Assembly (NCBI RefSeq): GCF_006088715.1
Contig: NZ_CP030771.1
Location: 6,405,501-6,469,500 of the forward strand
Source of the DNA: Streptomyces sp. YIM 121038
Lineage (GTDB): Bacteria > Actinomycetota > Actinomycetes > Streptomycetales > Streptomycetaceae
Direction of reading: 5' to 3'
Length of the DNA: 64,000 bases
Program-made: the position numbers and the translations under genes
The notes under the pieces: model-generated
What the model was told of the DNA's origin: nothing
Seen by the model: the letters and a program-made list of their open reading frames with translations, nothing else
Databases searched by the model: none
Shown: one piece after another, positions 54,568-63,810 of the stretch
Numbering within the stretch: position 1 is the stretch's first letter
Layout: the number at the start of each line of letters is the position of its first letter

Positions 54568-55748
54568 CGGACCGTCGCTCTCTCGTGGGACGTGGGGGCC
54601 TGCTCGCCGGCGGGCAGGGGCAGTGTCGCAAGCACCCGGAAGCCGCCCTCGGGCCGGGGCCCGGTCTCCAGGGTGCCGCCGTGCAGGGCCACGCGTTCGC
54701 GCATGCCGACGAGGCCGTGTCCGGCGCGGCCCTTGCGCGGGGCGGCGGCGCTGCCGGAGCCGTCGTCGCGGATCTCGACGGTGAGCAGCTCGGGCCCGTA
54801 GTCGAGGTACACCGTGGCGCGGGCGCCGAGCGCGTGCTTGCGGATGTTGGTGAGGGCTTCCTGGACGATCCGGAACACCGTGAGGCCGAGGGTGGGGGCG
54901 AGCTCCTGGCGGACGCCGTCGACGAGCAGTTCGGTGTCCACCCCCGCCTGGCGCGACTCGGCGATCACCCGGGGCAGGTCGGTGACGTCCGGCTGGGGCG
55001 CGGCCGGACGGCCCTCGGTGTCGTCGTCGGTACGCAGCACGTCCAGGAGCTGGCGCATCTCGCTGAGCGCGAGGCGGCCGGAGTCCTCCAGGGACTTCAG
55101 GGCGTCCTGGGCCAGGGCCACGTCGTGCTGGACCACCTTGCGCGCGCCGCCCGCCATCAGCTGCATGGCGGTGATGTGGTGGGCGACGACGTCGTGCAGC
55201 TCGCGGGCGATGCGGCGGCGCTCGGCGGCCACCGCGCCCGCGGCGAGCAGCTCGCGGTGGACGGCGAGCTGCCGCTGCCACTGGCGTGCGGCACAGCCGC
55301 CGACGACCGCCATGCCGACGGCGACGGCGTCCCCGATGACCGCGCGCACCCACGGCTCGTCCTCGCTGACGCCGGGCACCTGGAGTCCGATGAAGGTCAC
55401 CACCCCCGCGGCCAGCGCCACCCGCAGCGGCCGTTCGAGGGCCACGGCGAACAGGGCGATGAGCAGGGAGACGGGCTGGCCGTACGGGCCGGGGCTGACG
55501 CAGGCGATGGCGGTCACGGTGAGGAGCAGGCCGGCGAGGGCGGCGAGGGGATGACGCCGGTGCCAGACCAGGAAGAGGGGGAACAGCAGGTGCAGCGCGA
55601 CGACGTCCGGGCGCCAGCTCTCGCCGTCGGCCCCCGTGTTCAGCGCGTAGGCGGTGAGGTCGAGGACCAGGGCGCCGAGTGCCACCTGGACGTCCCGGCG
55701 GCTCGGCCTCCGGGCACCGGGCCGTGGCGGGTGGCTGCGCGCGAGCAT
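54564..55748 (-). CDS. DesK-type sensor histidine kinase
   Basis: A 394-aa membrane kinase. About four to five hydrophobic helices in the first 150 residues form the sensor. The HisKA_3 box 'RRIARELHDVVAHHITAM' is near residue 183. The ATPase domain has 'VFRIVQEALTNIRKHALGA' and 'GHGLVGMRERVALHGG'. ATG at 55748 behind AAGGAG. Signal unknown. Confidence 0.9.
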   Translation of the reverse strand: MLARSHPPRPGARRPSRRDVQVALGALVLDLTAYALNTGADGESWRPDVVALHLLFPLFLVWHRRHPLAALAGLLLTVTAIACVSPGPYGQPVSLLIALFAVALERPLRVALAAGVVTFIGLQVPGVSEDEPWVRAVIGDAVAVGMAVVGGCAARQWQRQLAVHRELLAAGAVAAERRRIARELHDVVAHHITAMQLMAGGARKVVQHDVALAQDALKSLEDSGRLALSEMRQLLDVLRTDDDTEGRPAAPQPDVTDLPRVIAESRQAGVDTELLVDGVRQELAPTLGLTVFRIVQEALTNIRKHALGARATVYLDYGPELLTVEIRDDGSGSAAAPRKGRAGHGLVGMRERVALHGGTLETGPRPEGGFRVLATLPLPAGEQAPTSHERATVR

Positions 55749-55991
55749 GCCGTACTGACTCCTTACCGGGGGGACGTGTGTGTCCATTCCAGTCTGCGGG
55801 ATCGGCGGGGGCGTCATCCTCGGGGCGGAGTGCGCGCCTAGGAGCAGGGTCCTGGTCGGGCCGGGGAGCCGTGGCCCTGGTCCCGGGGCGGTTTCGTCGC
55901 AGCGGTCGAGGTGATCGCGGGGCCGGCGGTGATCTTCTGGAAGGGCCCGGTGGGACCGGGCCCCACCCCACCTGCCGGAGGAACCGGAACC

Positions 55992-58337
55992 GTGCTCAGA
56001 TCCCTGACGGCGTGCACCACACGCCATTCCTGGAAGTTCATCCTGCTCTGGTCGGTGGTCGGCATGGTGCTGACCATCTTCGGCCAGTCCAAGTTGTACA
56101 GCGTCACCGAGCCCGACGTCGGCAACTTCCTGCCGAAGTCGTACGACTCGGCGGCCGCCCTGCACATCGCCGAGGACGAGTTCGGTGCCAAGCCCGACGG
56201 CAACGCCGTCACGATGCTCGTCGCCCGCGAGGACGGCCGCAAGATCGCCGCGGCCGACGGCGCGCGCATCGACAAGATCGCGGCCGGGCTCGGCAAGCAC
56301 CGCCTGGTGATGGAGAAGCCCGAGGACACGCCGTCGTTCCTGGTGACGGACCACTCGCAGCGGCCGGTCCTGCGGCCGCTGGCCGACGCGCCCGACAAGT
56401 CGTTCCGGCTGCTCTCCGTCTCCCTCAAGGGCAACAAGAACGATCCCGCGCTCCAGGACCTCTTCCGCGACTTCCGTGAGCACGCGCAGAAGGAGTTCGA
56501 CCGGGCCGACCTGCGCAGCGGGTTCACCGGTGGCCTCGCGGACCTCGTCGACACGGCGGACGACCAGGAGGACACCGAGATGCTGGTCGGGATCCTGACC
56601 ATGGGTCTCATCATCCTCCTGAACGTCCTCGCCTTCCGCAGCGTCCTCGCCGCGCTCCTGCCGCTGCTCGCGGTCACGATCATCGGCGGCGCCGCGACCG
56701 GCGCGGTGGTCGGCGCGGCCATGCTGTTCGACTTCAAGCTCGACCCGTCGACGCCGTCCCTGATCACCGTGGTGCTCCTCGGCATCGGCATCGACTACTT
56801 CCTGTTCCTGCTGTTCCGGTTCCGCGAGCTGCTGCGGGCCGATCCGGCGGCGCGTCCCCGGGACGTCGCCGCGGAGTGCGCGGGCCGGGTGGGCGCGGCG
56901 ATCGCCTCGGCCGCGCTGACCATCGTGGCGGCGTTCGCCACCCTGGGCATCGCCAGCTTCGGTCAGTTCAAGGTGCTCGGCCCGGCCATCGCGGTGTGCG
57001 TCCTGGTGATGCTCGTCGCCAGCCTCACCTTCATGCCGGCGCTGCTCGCGGTGTCCGGGCGCAAGATGTTCTGGCCGTCGCGGTCGCTGCGCAAGGAGCC
57101 GCGCCCCGGGATGAGCGCGCGGCTCGGGGAGCGCGTCGCCCGGCGTCCGTTCCTCTTCGTGGCCGCCAGCGTCGGACTCCTGGTCGCGCTGAGCGCCGGC
57201 GCACTCGGCATGAAGATGGACTACGGCACGGACGCGGGCCCCGACGACACCCCCGCCGCGGTCACGGCCAAGGAGATATCCAAGGCGCTGCCCGGCGGCG
57301 TGGACAGCCCGCACACCGTGTACGTGGCGGCCGACGGCGACGGGGTGAAGAAGGTCACCATCGACCGGGCGGGGCTCGAAGGCCTCACCAAGGACCTGAA
57401 GGCCGTCAAGGGCGTCGGCCGCGTGGCGCAGCCGGTGCTCAACAAGGAGCACACGGCCGCGAAGGTGGACTTCTACCTGTCCGTGGACGTGCAGTCGCAG
57501 CGGGCCCGTGACGTCGTCTCCGACGAGGTGCGGCCGGTCGTCGCCAAGGCGGCGCCGCCCGGCACCGAGGCCCATGTGTCGGGCCAGGCCGCGATCTTCT
57601 CCGACATCTCCGAGGCGGTGTCGAAGGACCTCAAGGTGGTCTTCCCCGTGGCCGCCGCGCTGATCGCCCTGATCCTGGTGGCCCTGCTGCGCAGCCTGCT
57701 CGCGCCGCTGGTGCTCATGCTCGCCATCGGGCTCGGCTTCACGGCGACGCTCGGGTCCGGTGTCCTGGTGTTCCAGCACCTCCTCGACCGGCCGGGCGTG
57801 TCCTTCACGCTCCCGCTCGTGCTGTTCCTGTTCGTCGTCGCCCTCGGCACCGACTACAACATCCTGATCAGCGACCGCATCCGGGAGGAGATGGGGCGGC
57901 CCGGCTCGGCCCGGCAGGCGGTGGCGGCCGCGGTGCGGCACACGGCTCCGGCCATCGTCACCGCCGGTGTCGTCCTCGCGGGCTCCTTCGCGAGCCTCGC
58001 CGTGAACCCGTCCCCGGCCACCCAGGAGATCGGCCTCGTCACCGCGCTCGGCATCGGCCTGTCGTCGCTGGTCCTCTCCATCGTCCTGGTGCCCGCGGTG
58101 GTGGCGATGCTCGGCCGGGCGACCTGGTGGCCCTCGCGGTCGGGCCGCGGCTCCGGCGGCGCGCACGGCGGCCGCGGCGGCTCCGCGCACCCGGCGCCCG
58201 CACCCGCGCAGTACGCGGCGTACCCGGGGCCCTACCAGCAGCAGGACCCGCACTACGGGCAGCAGTACGGCTCGCAGTACGGCCCGCAGTACGGATCACA
58301 GTACGGCTCGGACCACGACGCGCAGCTCCGCCGCTGA
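55992..58337 (+). CDS. MMPL/RND-family transporter
   Basis: A 781-aa pump with two halves of six membrane helices and two extracytoplasmic loops. The first loop follows the helix at about 20-38; 'GIGIDYFLFLLFRFRELLR' and 'VALGTDYNILISDRIREE' are the paired family motifs in each half. The C-terminal tail is a low-complexity Gln/Tyr/Gly repeat (QYGSQYGPQYGSQYGS). GTG start behind GGAGGA. An 8-bp perfect hairpin (55943-55963) sits just before it. Divergent from the DesK/NarL pair. MMPL proteins export lipids or drugs; substrate unknown. Confidence 0.9.
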   Translation: MLRSLTACTTRHSWKFILLWSVVGMVLTIFGQSKLYSVTEPDVGNFLPKSYDSAAALHIAEDEFGAKPDGNAVTMLVAREDGRKIAAADGARIDKIAAGLGKHRLVMEKPEDTPSFLVTDHSQRPVLRPLADAPDKSFRLLSVSLKGNKNDPALQDLFRDFREHAQKEFDRADLRSGFTGGLADLVDTADDQEDTEMLVGILTMGLIILLNVLAFRSVLAALLPLLAVTIIGGAATGAVVGAAMLFDFKLDPSTPSLITVVLLGIGIDYFLFLLFRFRELLRADPAARPRDVAAECAGRVGAAIASAALTIVAAFATLGIASFGQFKVLGPAIAVCVLVMLVASLTFMPALLAVSGRKMFWPSRSLRKEPRPGMSARLGERVARRPFLFVAASVGLLVALSAGALGMKMDYGTDAGPDDTPAAVTAKEISKALPGGVDSPHTVYVAADGDGVKKVTIDRAGLEGLTKDLKAVKGVGRVAQPVLNKEHTAAKVDFYLSVDVQSQRARDVVSDEVRPVVAKAAPPGTEAHVSGQAAIFSDISEAVSKDLKVVFPVAAALIALILVALLRSLLAPLVLMLAIGLGFTATLGSGVLVFQHLLDRPGVSFTLPLVLFLFVVALGTDYNILISDRIREEMGRPGSARQAVAAAVRHTAPAIVTAGVVLAGSFASLAVNPSPATQEIGLVTALGIGLSSLVLSIVLVPAVVAMLGRATWWPSRSGRGSGGAHGGRGGSAHPAPAPAQYAAYPGPYQQQDPHYGQQYGSQYGPQYGSQYGSDHDAQLRR

Positions 58338-58351
58338 CGGGCGGGCGCGAA

Positions 58352-58434
58352 GAAGCCGGGGAGGCGGGGGGCGTTCCCGCCTCCCCGGCTTCGTCATGGC
58401 CCCGGCCGTGTCAGGGGGCGGAGCACGGCCGGGG
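58352..58434. terminator. Double terminator between convergent MMPL and chitinase genes
   Basis: A perfect 17-bp stem (58352-58368 with 58376-58392; GAAGCCGGGGAGGCGGG arm) is followed by an 11-bp stem CCCCGGCCGTG/CACGGCCGGGG (58400-58410 with 58424-58434). They serve both strands. Confidence 0.8.
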
Positions 58435-58469
58435 TCGCCGAGGGGGTGCCTCGGGTTCTCGGGGGAGGG

Positions 58470-60329
58470 TTACTTCAGGCCCTCGTGGATGGCGGTCACC
58501 AGCTCGCCGCCCGCGGTGTCGCCGCTGAACTCCCAGAAGAAGGCGCCGCCCAGGGACTGCTCCTTGGCCCAGGCCATCTTGGCCCGGATGGTCGCCGGGG
58601 TGTCGTACGACCACCAGTTGGTGCCGCAGTGGGCGTAGGCCGTGCCCGCCACGGTGCCGTTGGAGGGGCAGGAGTTCTTGAGGACCTTGTAGTCCTCGAT
58701 GCCCTGCTCGTACGCGCCCTGGGCGGGTCCGGTGGCGGTGCCACCCGGCTCCTTCTGCGTGACGCCGGTCCAGCCGCGGCCGTAGAAGCCGATGCCGAGC
58801 AGGAGCTTCTTGGCCGGTACGCCCTTGGCCTTGAGCTTGGCGATCGCCGCGGCCGAGTTGAAGCCCTGCTTGGGGATGCCCGGGTAGTCGGTGAGCGGGG
58901 AGTGCGGGGCCGTGGGGCCCTTGGCGTCCCAGGCGCCGAAGAAGTCGTACGTCATCACGTTGTACCAGTCGGTGTACTCGGCGGCGCCGCCGTAGTCGGC
59001 GGAGTCGATCTTGCCGCCGGGCGAGGCGTCGGCGGTGATGGCGGCGGTGACGAGGTTGTTGGCGCCGAACTTGGCGCGGAAGGCCTGCGTCATCGTCTTC
59101 ATCACGGCCGGGCCCGAGGTGTCACAGCTCAGGCCGCACGCGTTGGGGTACTCCCAGTCCAGGTCGATGCCGTCGAAGACGTCGGCCCAGTGCGGGTCCT
59201 CGACCAGCTTGTAGCAGGAGTCGGCGAACGCCGCCGGGTTCTTCATGGCGTCGGTGAAGCCGCCGGACCAGGTCCAGCCGCCGAACGACCACAGCACCTT
59301 GATGTGCGGGTACTTGGCCTTGAGCTTGCGCAGCTGGTTGAAGTTGCCGCGCAGCGGCTGGTCCCAGGTGTCGCCGACCCCGTCCACCGACAGGTTGGCC
59401 GGGACGGCCTTGTCGTAGTCCGCGTAGGAGTCGCCGATCGTGCACTTGCCGCCCTGGACGTTGCCGAAGGCGTAGTTGATGTGCGTGATCTTCTCGGCGG
59501 AGCCGGAGGTCACGATGTCCTTGACGTTGTAGTTGCGCTGGTAGATGCCCCAGTTGGTGAAGTAGCCGAGCTTCACCTTGGCGCCCGGGTCGGGGCCGGG
59601 GCCGCCGCCGGTGGTGCGGACCTTCACCGCGGCGCTGACCGGTCCCGTCTGGTCGGCGGTGTCACGGGCCTGGACGCTGTACGAGTAGTCGGTCCCCGCG
59701 GTCAGGCCGGAGTCGGCGTACGTGGTGCCGGTGACCGTGGCGACCTTGGAGCCGTCGCGGAGCACGTCGTAGTTCTTGACGCCCTTGTCGTCGGTGGCGG
59801 CCTTCCAGTCCAGCTTCACCGAGGTGTCGGTGACGCCGGAGGCGGTCGGGGTGCCGGGGGCCGAGGGCGGGGCGTCGCCGGGCTGGCCGCCGCCGTCGCA
59901 GCTCTCGCCGTTCAGCTTGCAGCCGGAGGGGTTGCCGCCGCCGCTGCCGTTGAACCCGAAGGAGACCGAGGCGCCGGGGGCGAGCGTCCCGTTCCAGCCG
60001 AGGTTCTTGGCGGTCCAGTGGTCGGCGGAGTTGGTGATGGTGGCGTCCCAGCCGGAGGTGACCCGGGTTCCGGCGGGGAAGTCCCACTCGACGGTCCAGC
60101 TGCTGATCGAGGCGGTGCCGGTGTTCTTGATCGTCCACTTGCCCTCGAAGCCGGCGCCCCAGTCCTGGGTCTTCTGGTACGTGGCGGTGGCCCCGGCGGC
60201 GGCCGCCTTCGGCGCGGCCGAGGGGGACGCCTGGGCGGATCCGCCGAGGGCGACCAGGGTGGCGAAGGGGAGCAGCAGGGTGGTGAGTCCCGCTGTCAGC
60301 CGGTGTCTGGACCTGAGTTTGACGCGCAA
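58470..60329 (-). CDS. Secreted GH18 chitinase with CBM2 and fibronectin III domains
   Basis: A 619-aa extracellular enzyme. TTG start at 60329 (AGGAG upstream) gives a signal peptide of about 37 residues ('LTTLLLPFATLVALGGSAQA'). A CBM2-type cellulose/chitin-binding domain follows at about 45-150, then a Gly/Pro linker and a Fn3 domain at about 165-255. The GH18 catalytic barrel runs from about 270 to the end with 'FDGIDLDWEYP' near residue 388; the final Glu is the proton donor. It degrades chitin to oligosaccharides. The upstream promoter has a chitin-type operator. Confidence 0.95.
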   Translation of the reverse strand: MRVKLRSRHRLTAGLTTLLLPFATLVALGGSAQASPSAAPKAAAAGATATYQKTQDWGAGFEGKWTIKNTGTASISSWTVEWDFPAGTRVTSGWDATITNSADHWTAKNLGWNGTLAPGASVSFGFNGSGGGNPSGCKLNGESCDGGGQPGDAPPSAPGTPTASGVTDTSVKLDWKAATDDKGVKNYDVLRDGSKVATVTGTTYADSGLTAGTDYSYSVQARDTADQTGPVSAAVKVRTTGGGPGPDPGAKVKLGYFTNWGIYQRNYNVKDIVTSGSAEKITHINYAFGNVQGGKCTIGDSYADYDKAVPANLSVDGVGDTWDQPLRGNFNQLRKLKAKYPHIKVLWSFGGWTWSGGFTDAMKNPAAFADSCYKLVEDPHWADVFDGIDLDWEYPNACGLSCDTSGPAVMKTMTQAFRAKFGANNLVTAAITADASPGGKIDSADYGGAAEYTDWYNVMTYDFFGAWDAKGPTAPHSPLTDYPGIPKQGFNSAAAIAKLKAKGVPAKKLLLGIGFYGRGWTGVTQKEPGGTATGPAQGAYEQGIEDYKVLKNSCPSNGTVAGTAYAHCGTNWWSYDTPATIRAKMAWAKEQSLGGAFFWEFSGDTAGGELVTAIHEGLK

Positions 60330-60434
60330 GGTGTGCTCCTGGGGGTAGTTCCTCGCTGGGAGTGATGGAACCGGTGGAACCCTGCGACGCCCATGAGCAC
60401 GTTGTGCACGTTCTGTGCCCACCGCAGTGCGGCG

Positions 60435-60463
60435 AGAATAGAAAGGTCTGGACCAACGGTCAA
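60435..60463 (-). promoter_or_regulatory. Chitinase promoter with DasR-like operator
   Basis: On the minus strand TTGACC (60463-60458), a 17-bp spacer, and TATTCT (60440-60435). The spacer contains GTTGGTCCAGACCTTTC, in which GGTCCAGACC is a near-palindrome like DasR sites and one of the 12-bp direct repeats of Streptomyces chi promoters. A second, weaker TGGTTGAACCCC lies just upstream. Confidence 0.72.
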
Positions 60464-60541
60464 GGGGTTCAACCACTGGCCGAAAGGGGGCAGTTGGGAC
60501 GGATCAGCCCGCCCGGCGGATCCGGACGGGCCGCCGCGCGA

Positions 60542-61189
60542 TCAGACTCCCAGCTCCTGGGCGAGCACGGCCGCCTGCACCCGGCTGCGCAGCTCCAGCT
60601 TGCCGAGCAGGCGGCTCACATGCGTCTTCACCGTGGCCTCCGCCATGTCGAGGCGGCGGGCGATCTCCGCGTTGGACATGCCCTCGCCCAGGCAGGACAG
60701 GACCTCGCGCTCGCGCCGCGTCAGGGCGTCGAGGACCGCCGGGTCGGGCGCGTTCGCGGAGCGCACCGGGCGGGGCGCCGCGAACTCGGCGATCAGCCGG
60801 CGGGTGACGGCGGGCGCGATCAGGCCCTCGCCGCGCGCCACCGTGCGCACCGCGTCGAGCAGCGCCCTGGCCTCCGTGTTCTTCAGCAGGAAGCCCGACG
60901 CCCCCGCGCGCAGCGCCCCGAAGACGTACTCGTCCAGGTCGAACGTCGTCAGGACGAGCACGTCGGCCAGCTGCTCGGCGACCACCTGACGCGTGGCTGA
61001 CACGCCGTCCAGGCGTGGCATCTGCACGTCCATCAGGACGAGGTCGGGCCGCAGCTCGCGGGCGAGCGCCACGGCCTGCTCGCCGTCCGCGGCCTCGCCG
61101 ACGACCTCGATGTCGGGCGCGCTGCGCAGGATCAGGACGAGGCCCGCCCGCACGGCGGACTGGTCCTCGGCGACGAGGACACGGATCAT
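60542..61189 (-). CDS. NarL/FixJ-family response regulator
   Basis: A 215-aa protein. 'RVLVAEDQSAVRAGLVLIL', phosphoacceptor in 'LVLMDVQMPRLDGVSA', Lys in 'GFLLKNTEARAL'; LuxR HTH 'LTRREREVLSCLGEGMSNAE' and 'MAEATVKTHVSRLLGKLE'. The ATG overlaps the kinase stop (ATGA). It pairs with the DesK-type kinase upstream. It lies next to the chitinase but is transcribed toward it, so a functional tie is unproven. Confidence 0.91.
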   Translation of the reverse strand: MIRVLVAEDQSAVRAGLVLILRSAPDIEVVGEAADGEQAVALARELRPDLVLMDVQMPRLDGVSATRQVVAEQLADVLVLTTFDLDEYVFGALRAGASGFLLKNTEARALLDAVRTVARGEGLIAPAVTRRLIAEFAAPRPVRSANAPDPAVLDALTRREREVLSCLGEGMSNAEIARRLDMAEATVKTHVSRLLGKLELRSRVQAAVLAQELGV

Positions 61190-62385
61190 TCGGTCACCTC
61201 TTGGTCTGCGGGGTCCACGGGCAGCCGGGCGGCCACCCGCCACACCTTGCCTGCGGGCGCGTCCGGGTCGGCCTCCGGGCCCGCCGCGAACGTGCCGCCG
61301 AGCAGCGCGGCGCGTTCCTGCATGCCCACCAGCCCGGCGCCGGAGCCGGGCGCGCGCGGCCCCGGCGTGTCCCCGTACGGGCTCGTGACCAGCACGCACA
61401 GGGCGCCCCGCGGCCGACTGAGGGCCACGGTGACCCGGCCGGGGGCCGCGTGCTTGAGCGCGTTGGTCAGCGACTCCTGGACGATGCGGTACGCGGCGAG
61501 ACCGACCGGGGCGGGCAGGGCCTCGCCGTCCGGGGCGCGGGTGTCGTCGAGGGTGACGTCCAGGCCGTTGGCGCGCGCGCTCTCGACCAGGGAGCCGAGC
61601 CCGTCCAGGGTGGGCGCCGCCGCCGGTTCCAGATCGCCGCTGGAGTCCCGGAGGATGCCGATGAGGCGGCGCATCTCGGCGAGGCCCTCGACGCTGTTCT
61701 CCCGGATGACGGTGAGCGCGTCCCGGGTGGTCCGCGGGTCGTCGAGGGACAGCGCGGCCGTGGAGTGGATGGCGATGGCCGACAGGTGGTTGGCGACCAT
61801 GTCGTGCAGCTCGCGGGCCATCCGGGCGCGCTCGGCGGTCACCGCCTGGGTGCGGTCCATCTCGGCGAGCAGCGCGGTCTGCTCGGCGCGCAGCCGGGCC
61901 ATCTCGGCGGCCTCCCGATGGCTGCGTACGAGGACGCCGGTCGTCGCGGGTGCGAACGACACCAGGGCGGTGACGGCGCCGACGAGCAGCGCCTCCGCCT
62001 CCCGGAACCAGGCCAGGAAGCCGATCGTCATCGCCACGGTGATCAGCCCCGTGGTGATCGGGATGCGCCGGGCCGCCGTCGGGGTGCCGTACAGGACGGC
62101 CGCGTACACCAGGTCGGTGAACATCACGACCGTCGCCAGATTGCCCGGGGTGAACTGGTCGGCGATCAGTGCGAGGGTGCCGCAGGCCAGCGCGGTCTGC
62201 GGTGCCGTCCGGCGCAGCAGCTCCAGGCCCGTCATGACGAACAGCGGCACCAGCGTCCACCCGTAGCCGAGGGGCCGGTCCATTTGCATATGCAGCCCCA
62301 GCGACCACAGCGTGATCCCGGCGACGAGGCTGGCGGCGGCGATGCGCACGTCGACGACGTCGGGGCGGGGGAGCGGCAGCGGCAT
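61186..62385 (-). CDS. DesK-type sensor histidine kinase
   Basis: A 399-aa kinase with several membrane helices in residues 15-165. HisKA_3 box 'ARMARELHDMVANHLSAI' near residue 193; ATPase motifs 'AYRIVQESLTNALKHAAPG' and 'GAGLVGMQERAALLGG'. ATG at 62385; an in-frame ATG at 62466 would add 27 residues. Forms an operon with its regulator. Signal unknown. Confidence 0.88.
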   Translation of the reverse strand: MPLPLPRPDVVDVRIAAASLVAGITLWSLGLHMQMDRPLGYGWTLVPLFVMTGLELLRRTAPQTALACGTLALIADQFTPGNLATVVMFTDLVYAAVLYGTPTAARRIPITTGLITVAMTIGFLAWFREAEALLVGAVTALVSFAPATTGVLVRSHREAAEMARLRAEQTALLAEMDRTQAVTAERARMARELHDMVANHLSAIAIHSTAALSLDDPRTTRDALTVIRENSVEGLAEMRRLIGILRDSSGDLEPAAAPTLDGLGSLVESARANGLDVTLDDTRAPDGEALPAPVGLAAYRIVQESLTNALKHAAPGRVTVALSRPRGALCVLVTSPYGDTPGPRAPGSGAGLVGMQERAALLGGTFAAGPEADPDAPAGKVWRVAARLPVDPADQEVTE

Positions 62386-62555
62386 GACTCCATCCAACAC
62401 GGCCCGCGGCGGCCCGGCCTCCCTATGCCGGGTGAGGCCCGGGTACATCGAAGGATGCACCCGCACTTCGTCACTGACGACGACGATCCCCGGCCGCGCG
62501 GCCGGGAGCCTGGAGAGGTGACAGGGAAGAACAGCGCCTCCAGGAGGAACGAGCC

Positions 62556-63203
62556 GTGATCGTCACTCTGATCATCCTGTGTGAAGTGGGCTTCTGGGTG
62601 TTGCTCGCCGGCGGCCTCGCCCTGCGGTACTGGGCGAAGATGCCCCGCACCAGCGTGGCGGTGCTGCTCTGTGAGCCGCTCCTGGAGGTCGTCCTGTTCG
62701 TCGTCACGGCGGTCGACCTGAAGAACGGCGCCGAGCCGGACTGGAAGCACGGCCTGGCCGCCGTCTACATCGGCTACTCGGTCGCGCTCGGCCACTACAC
62801 GATCAAGTGGGTGGACGTCCGCGTCGCCCACCGCTTCGCGGGCGGCCCGCCGCCGGTCAAGCTCTACGGGGCCGCCCACGCGGTCAACGAGTGGAAGATC
62901 GCCGCCCGCTGGGTGCTCGCCGCGCTGATCGCGATGGGGCTGCTCCAGGGCGCGATCTGGTACGTCGGCTCCGACGGCGAGACCGGGTCGCTGCGGATGT
63001 GGCAGCAGAAGATGCTCTGGGTCGTCGGCATCAACCTGATCATCGCGGGCAGCTACACCCTCTTCCCGAAGCGGATCCCGGCCCCCGGCCCGCAGGAGGC
63101 GGCCGGGGAGCACCCCGTGGAAGCGCGGGAAGCCGCGCGATCGGCCACGGCGGACCCGCGGGCGGGCGACGGCCCGGCCCGGTACGCCCGGCGCAGCGGC
63201 TAG
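62556..63203 (+). CDS. Integral membrane protein of unknown function
   Basis: A 215-aa protein. Hydrophobic helices at about 2-24, 33-53, 68-85, 117-137 and 148-165, with a charged loop 'WVDVRVAHRFAGGPPPVKLY' and a polar Ala/Arg-rich tail. GTG start after AGGAGG. No family is recognised with certainty; it resembles small actinobacterial membrane proteins near cobalamin adenosyltransferase genes. It overlaps the next gene by 4 nt, tail to tail. Confidence 0.75.
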   Translation: MIVTLIILCEVGFWVLLAGGLALRYWAKMPRTSVAVLLCEPLLEVVLFVVTAVDLKNGAEPDWKHGLAAVYIGYSVALGHYTIKWVDVRVAHRFAGGPPPVKLYGAAHAVNEWKIAARWVLAALIAMGLLQGAIWYVGSDGETGSLRMWQQKMLWVVGINLIIAGSYTLFPKRIPAPGPQEAAGEHPVEAREAARSATADPRAGDGPARYARRSG

Positions 63204-63772
63204 CGCTCGCCGCCCGGCACCCACAGCACGTCCCCGGCCTCCTTGTTCGCCGTCCTCGCGAGGATGAACAGGAGGTCGGAGAGGCGGTTGAGGTAGGTGG
63301 CGGTGAGCGCGTTCATCGTCTCGCCGTGCGCTTCGAGAGCGGCCCACGTGGAGCGCTCGGCGCGCCGCACCACCGTGCAGGCCTGGTGCAGGAGCGCCGC
63401 GCCCGGCGTGCCGCCCGGCAGGATGAAGCTGCGCAGCTTCTCCAGGTCCTCGTTGAAGCGGTCGCAGTCCGCCTCCAGCTTGTCGACGTAACCCTGCTCG
63501 ACGCGCAGCGGCGGGTACTTCGGGTCCTCGATGACGGGGGTGCACAGATCGGCGCCCACGTCGAAGAGGTCGTTCTGGACCCGGGTGAGGACCGCCACGA
63601 CCTCCGCGGGGAGGCCGCCGAGCGCGATGGCCGTGCCGATGACCGCGTTGGCCTCGTTCGCGTCGGCGTACGCGGAGATCCGCAGGTCGGTCTTGGCGGT
63701 CCTGCTCATGTCGCCGAGGGCGGTGGTGCCCTGGTCGCCGGTACGGGTGTAGATGCGCGTCAGATTGACCAT
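63200..63772 (-). CDS. Cob(I)alamin adenosyltransferase, PduO type
   Basis: A 190-aa trimeric enzyme adding the adenosyl group to cob(I)alamin. The N-terminal ATP-binding motif is 'YTRTGDQGTTALGDMSR'. 'SAYADANEANAVIGTAIAL', 'VQNDLFDVGADLC' and 'RRAERSTWAALEAH' with 'YLNRLSDLLFILAR' are the PduO/MMAB signatures. Length is normal. It supplies coenzyme B12 to mutases. Confidence 0.95.
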   Translation of the reverse strand: MVNLTRIYTRTGDQGTTALGDMSRTAKTDLRISAYADANEANAVIGTAIALGGLPAEVVAVLTRVQNDLFDVGADLCTPVIEDPKYPPLRVEQGYVDKLEADCDRFNEDLEKLRSFILPGGTPGAALLHQACTVVRRAERSTWAALEAHGETMNALTATYLNRLSDLLFILARTANKEAGDVLWVPGGER

Positions 63773-63810
63773 GCGGCCAGGGTAGGTGAGCCGGCCGCCC
63801 CGGACGGGGG

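Noticed and set aside
54564..58253. A 1229-codon open frame on the minus strand
   Set aside because: It is antisense to the MMPL gene for most of its length and low-complexity His/Arg/Gly; only its last 394 codons (the histidine kinase) are real. GC bias keeps the antisense frame open.
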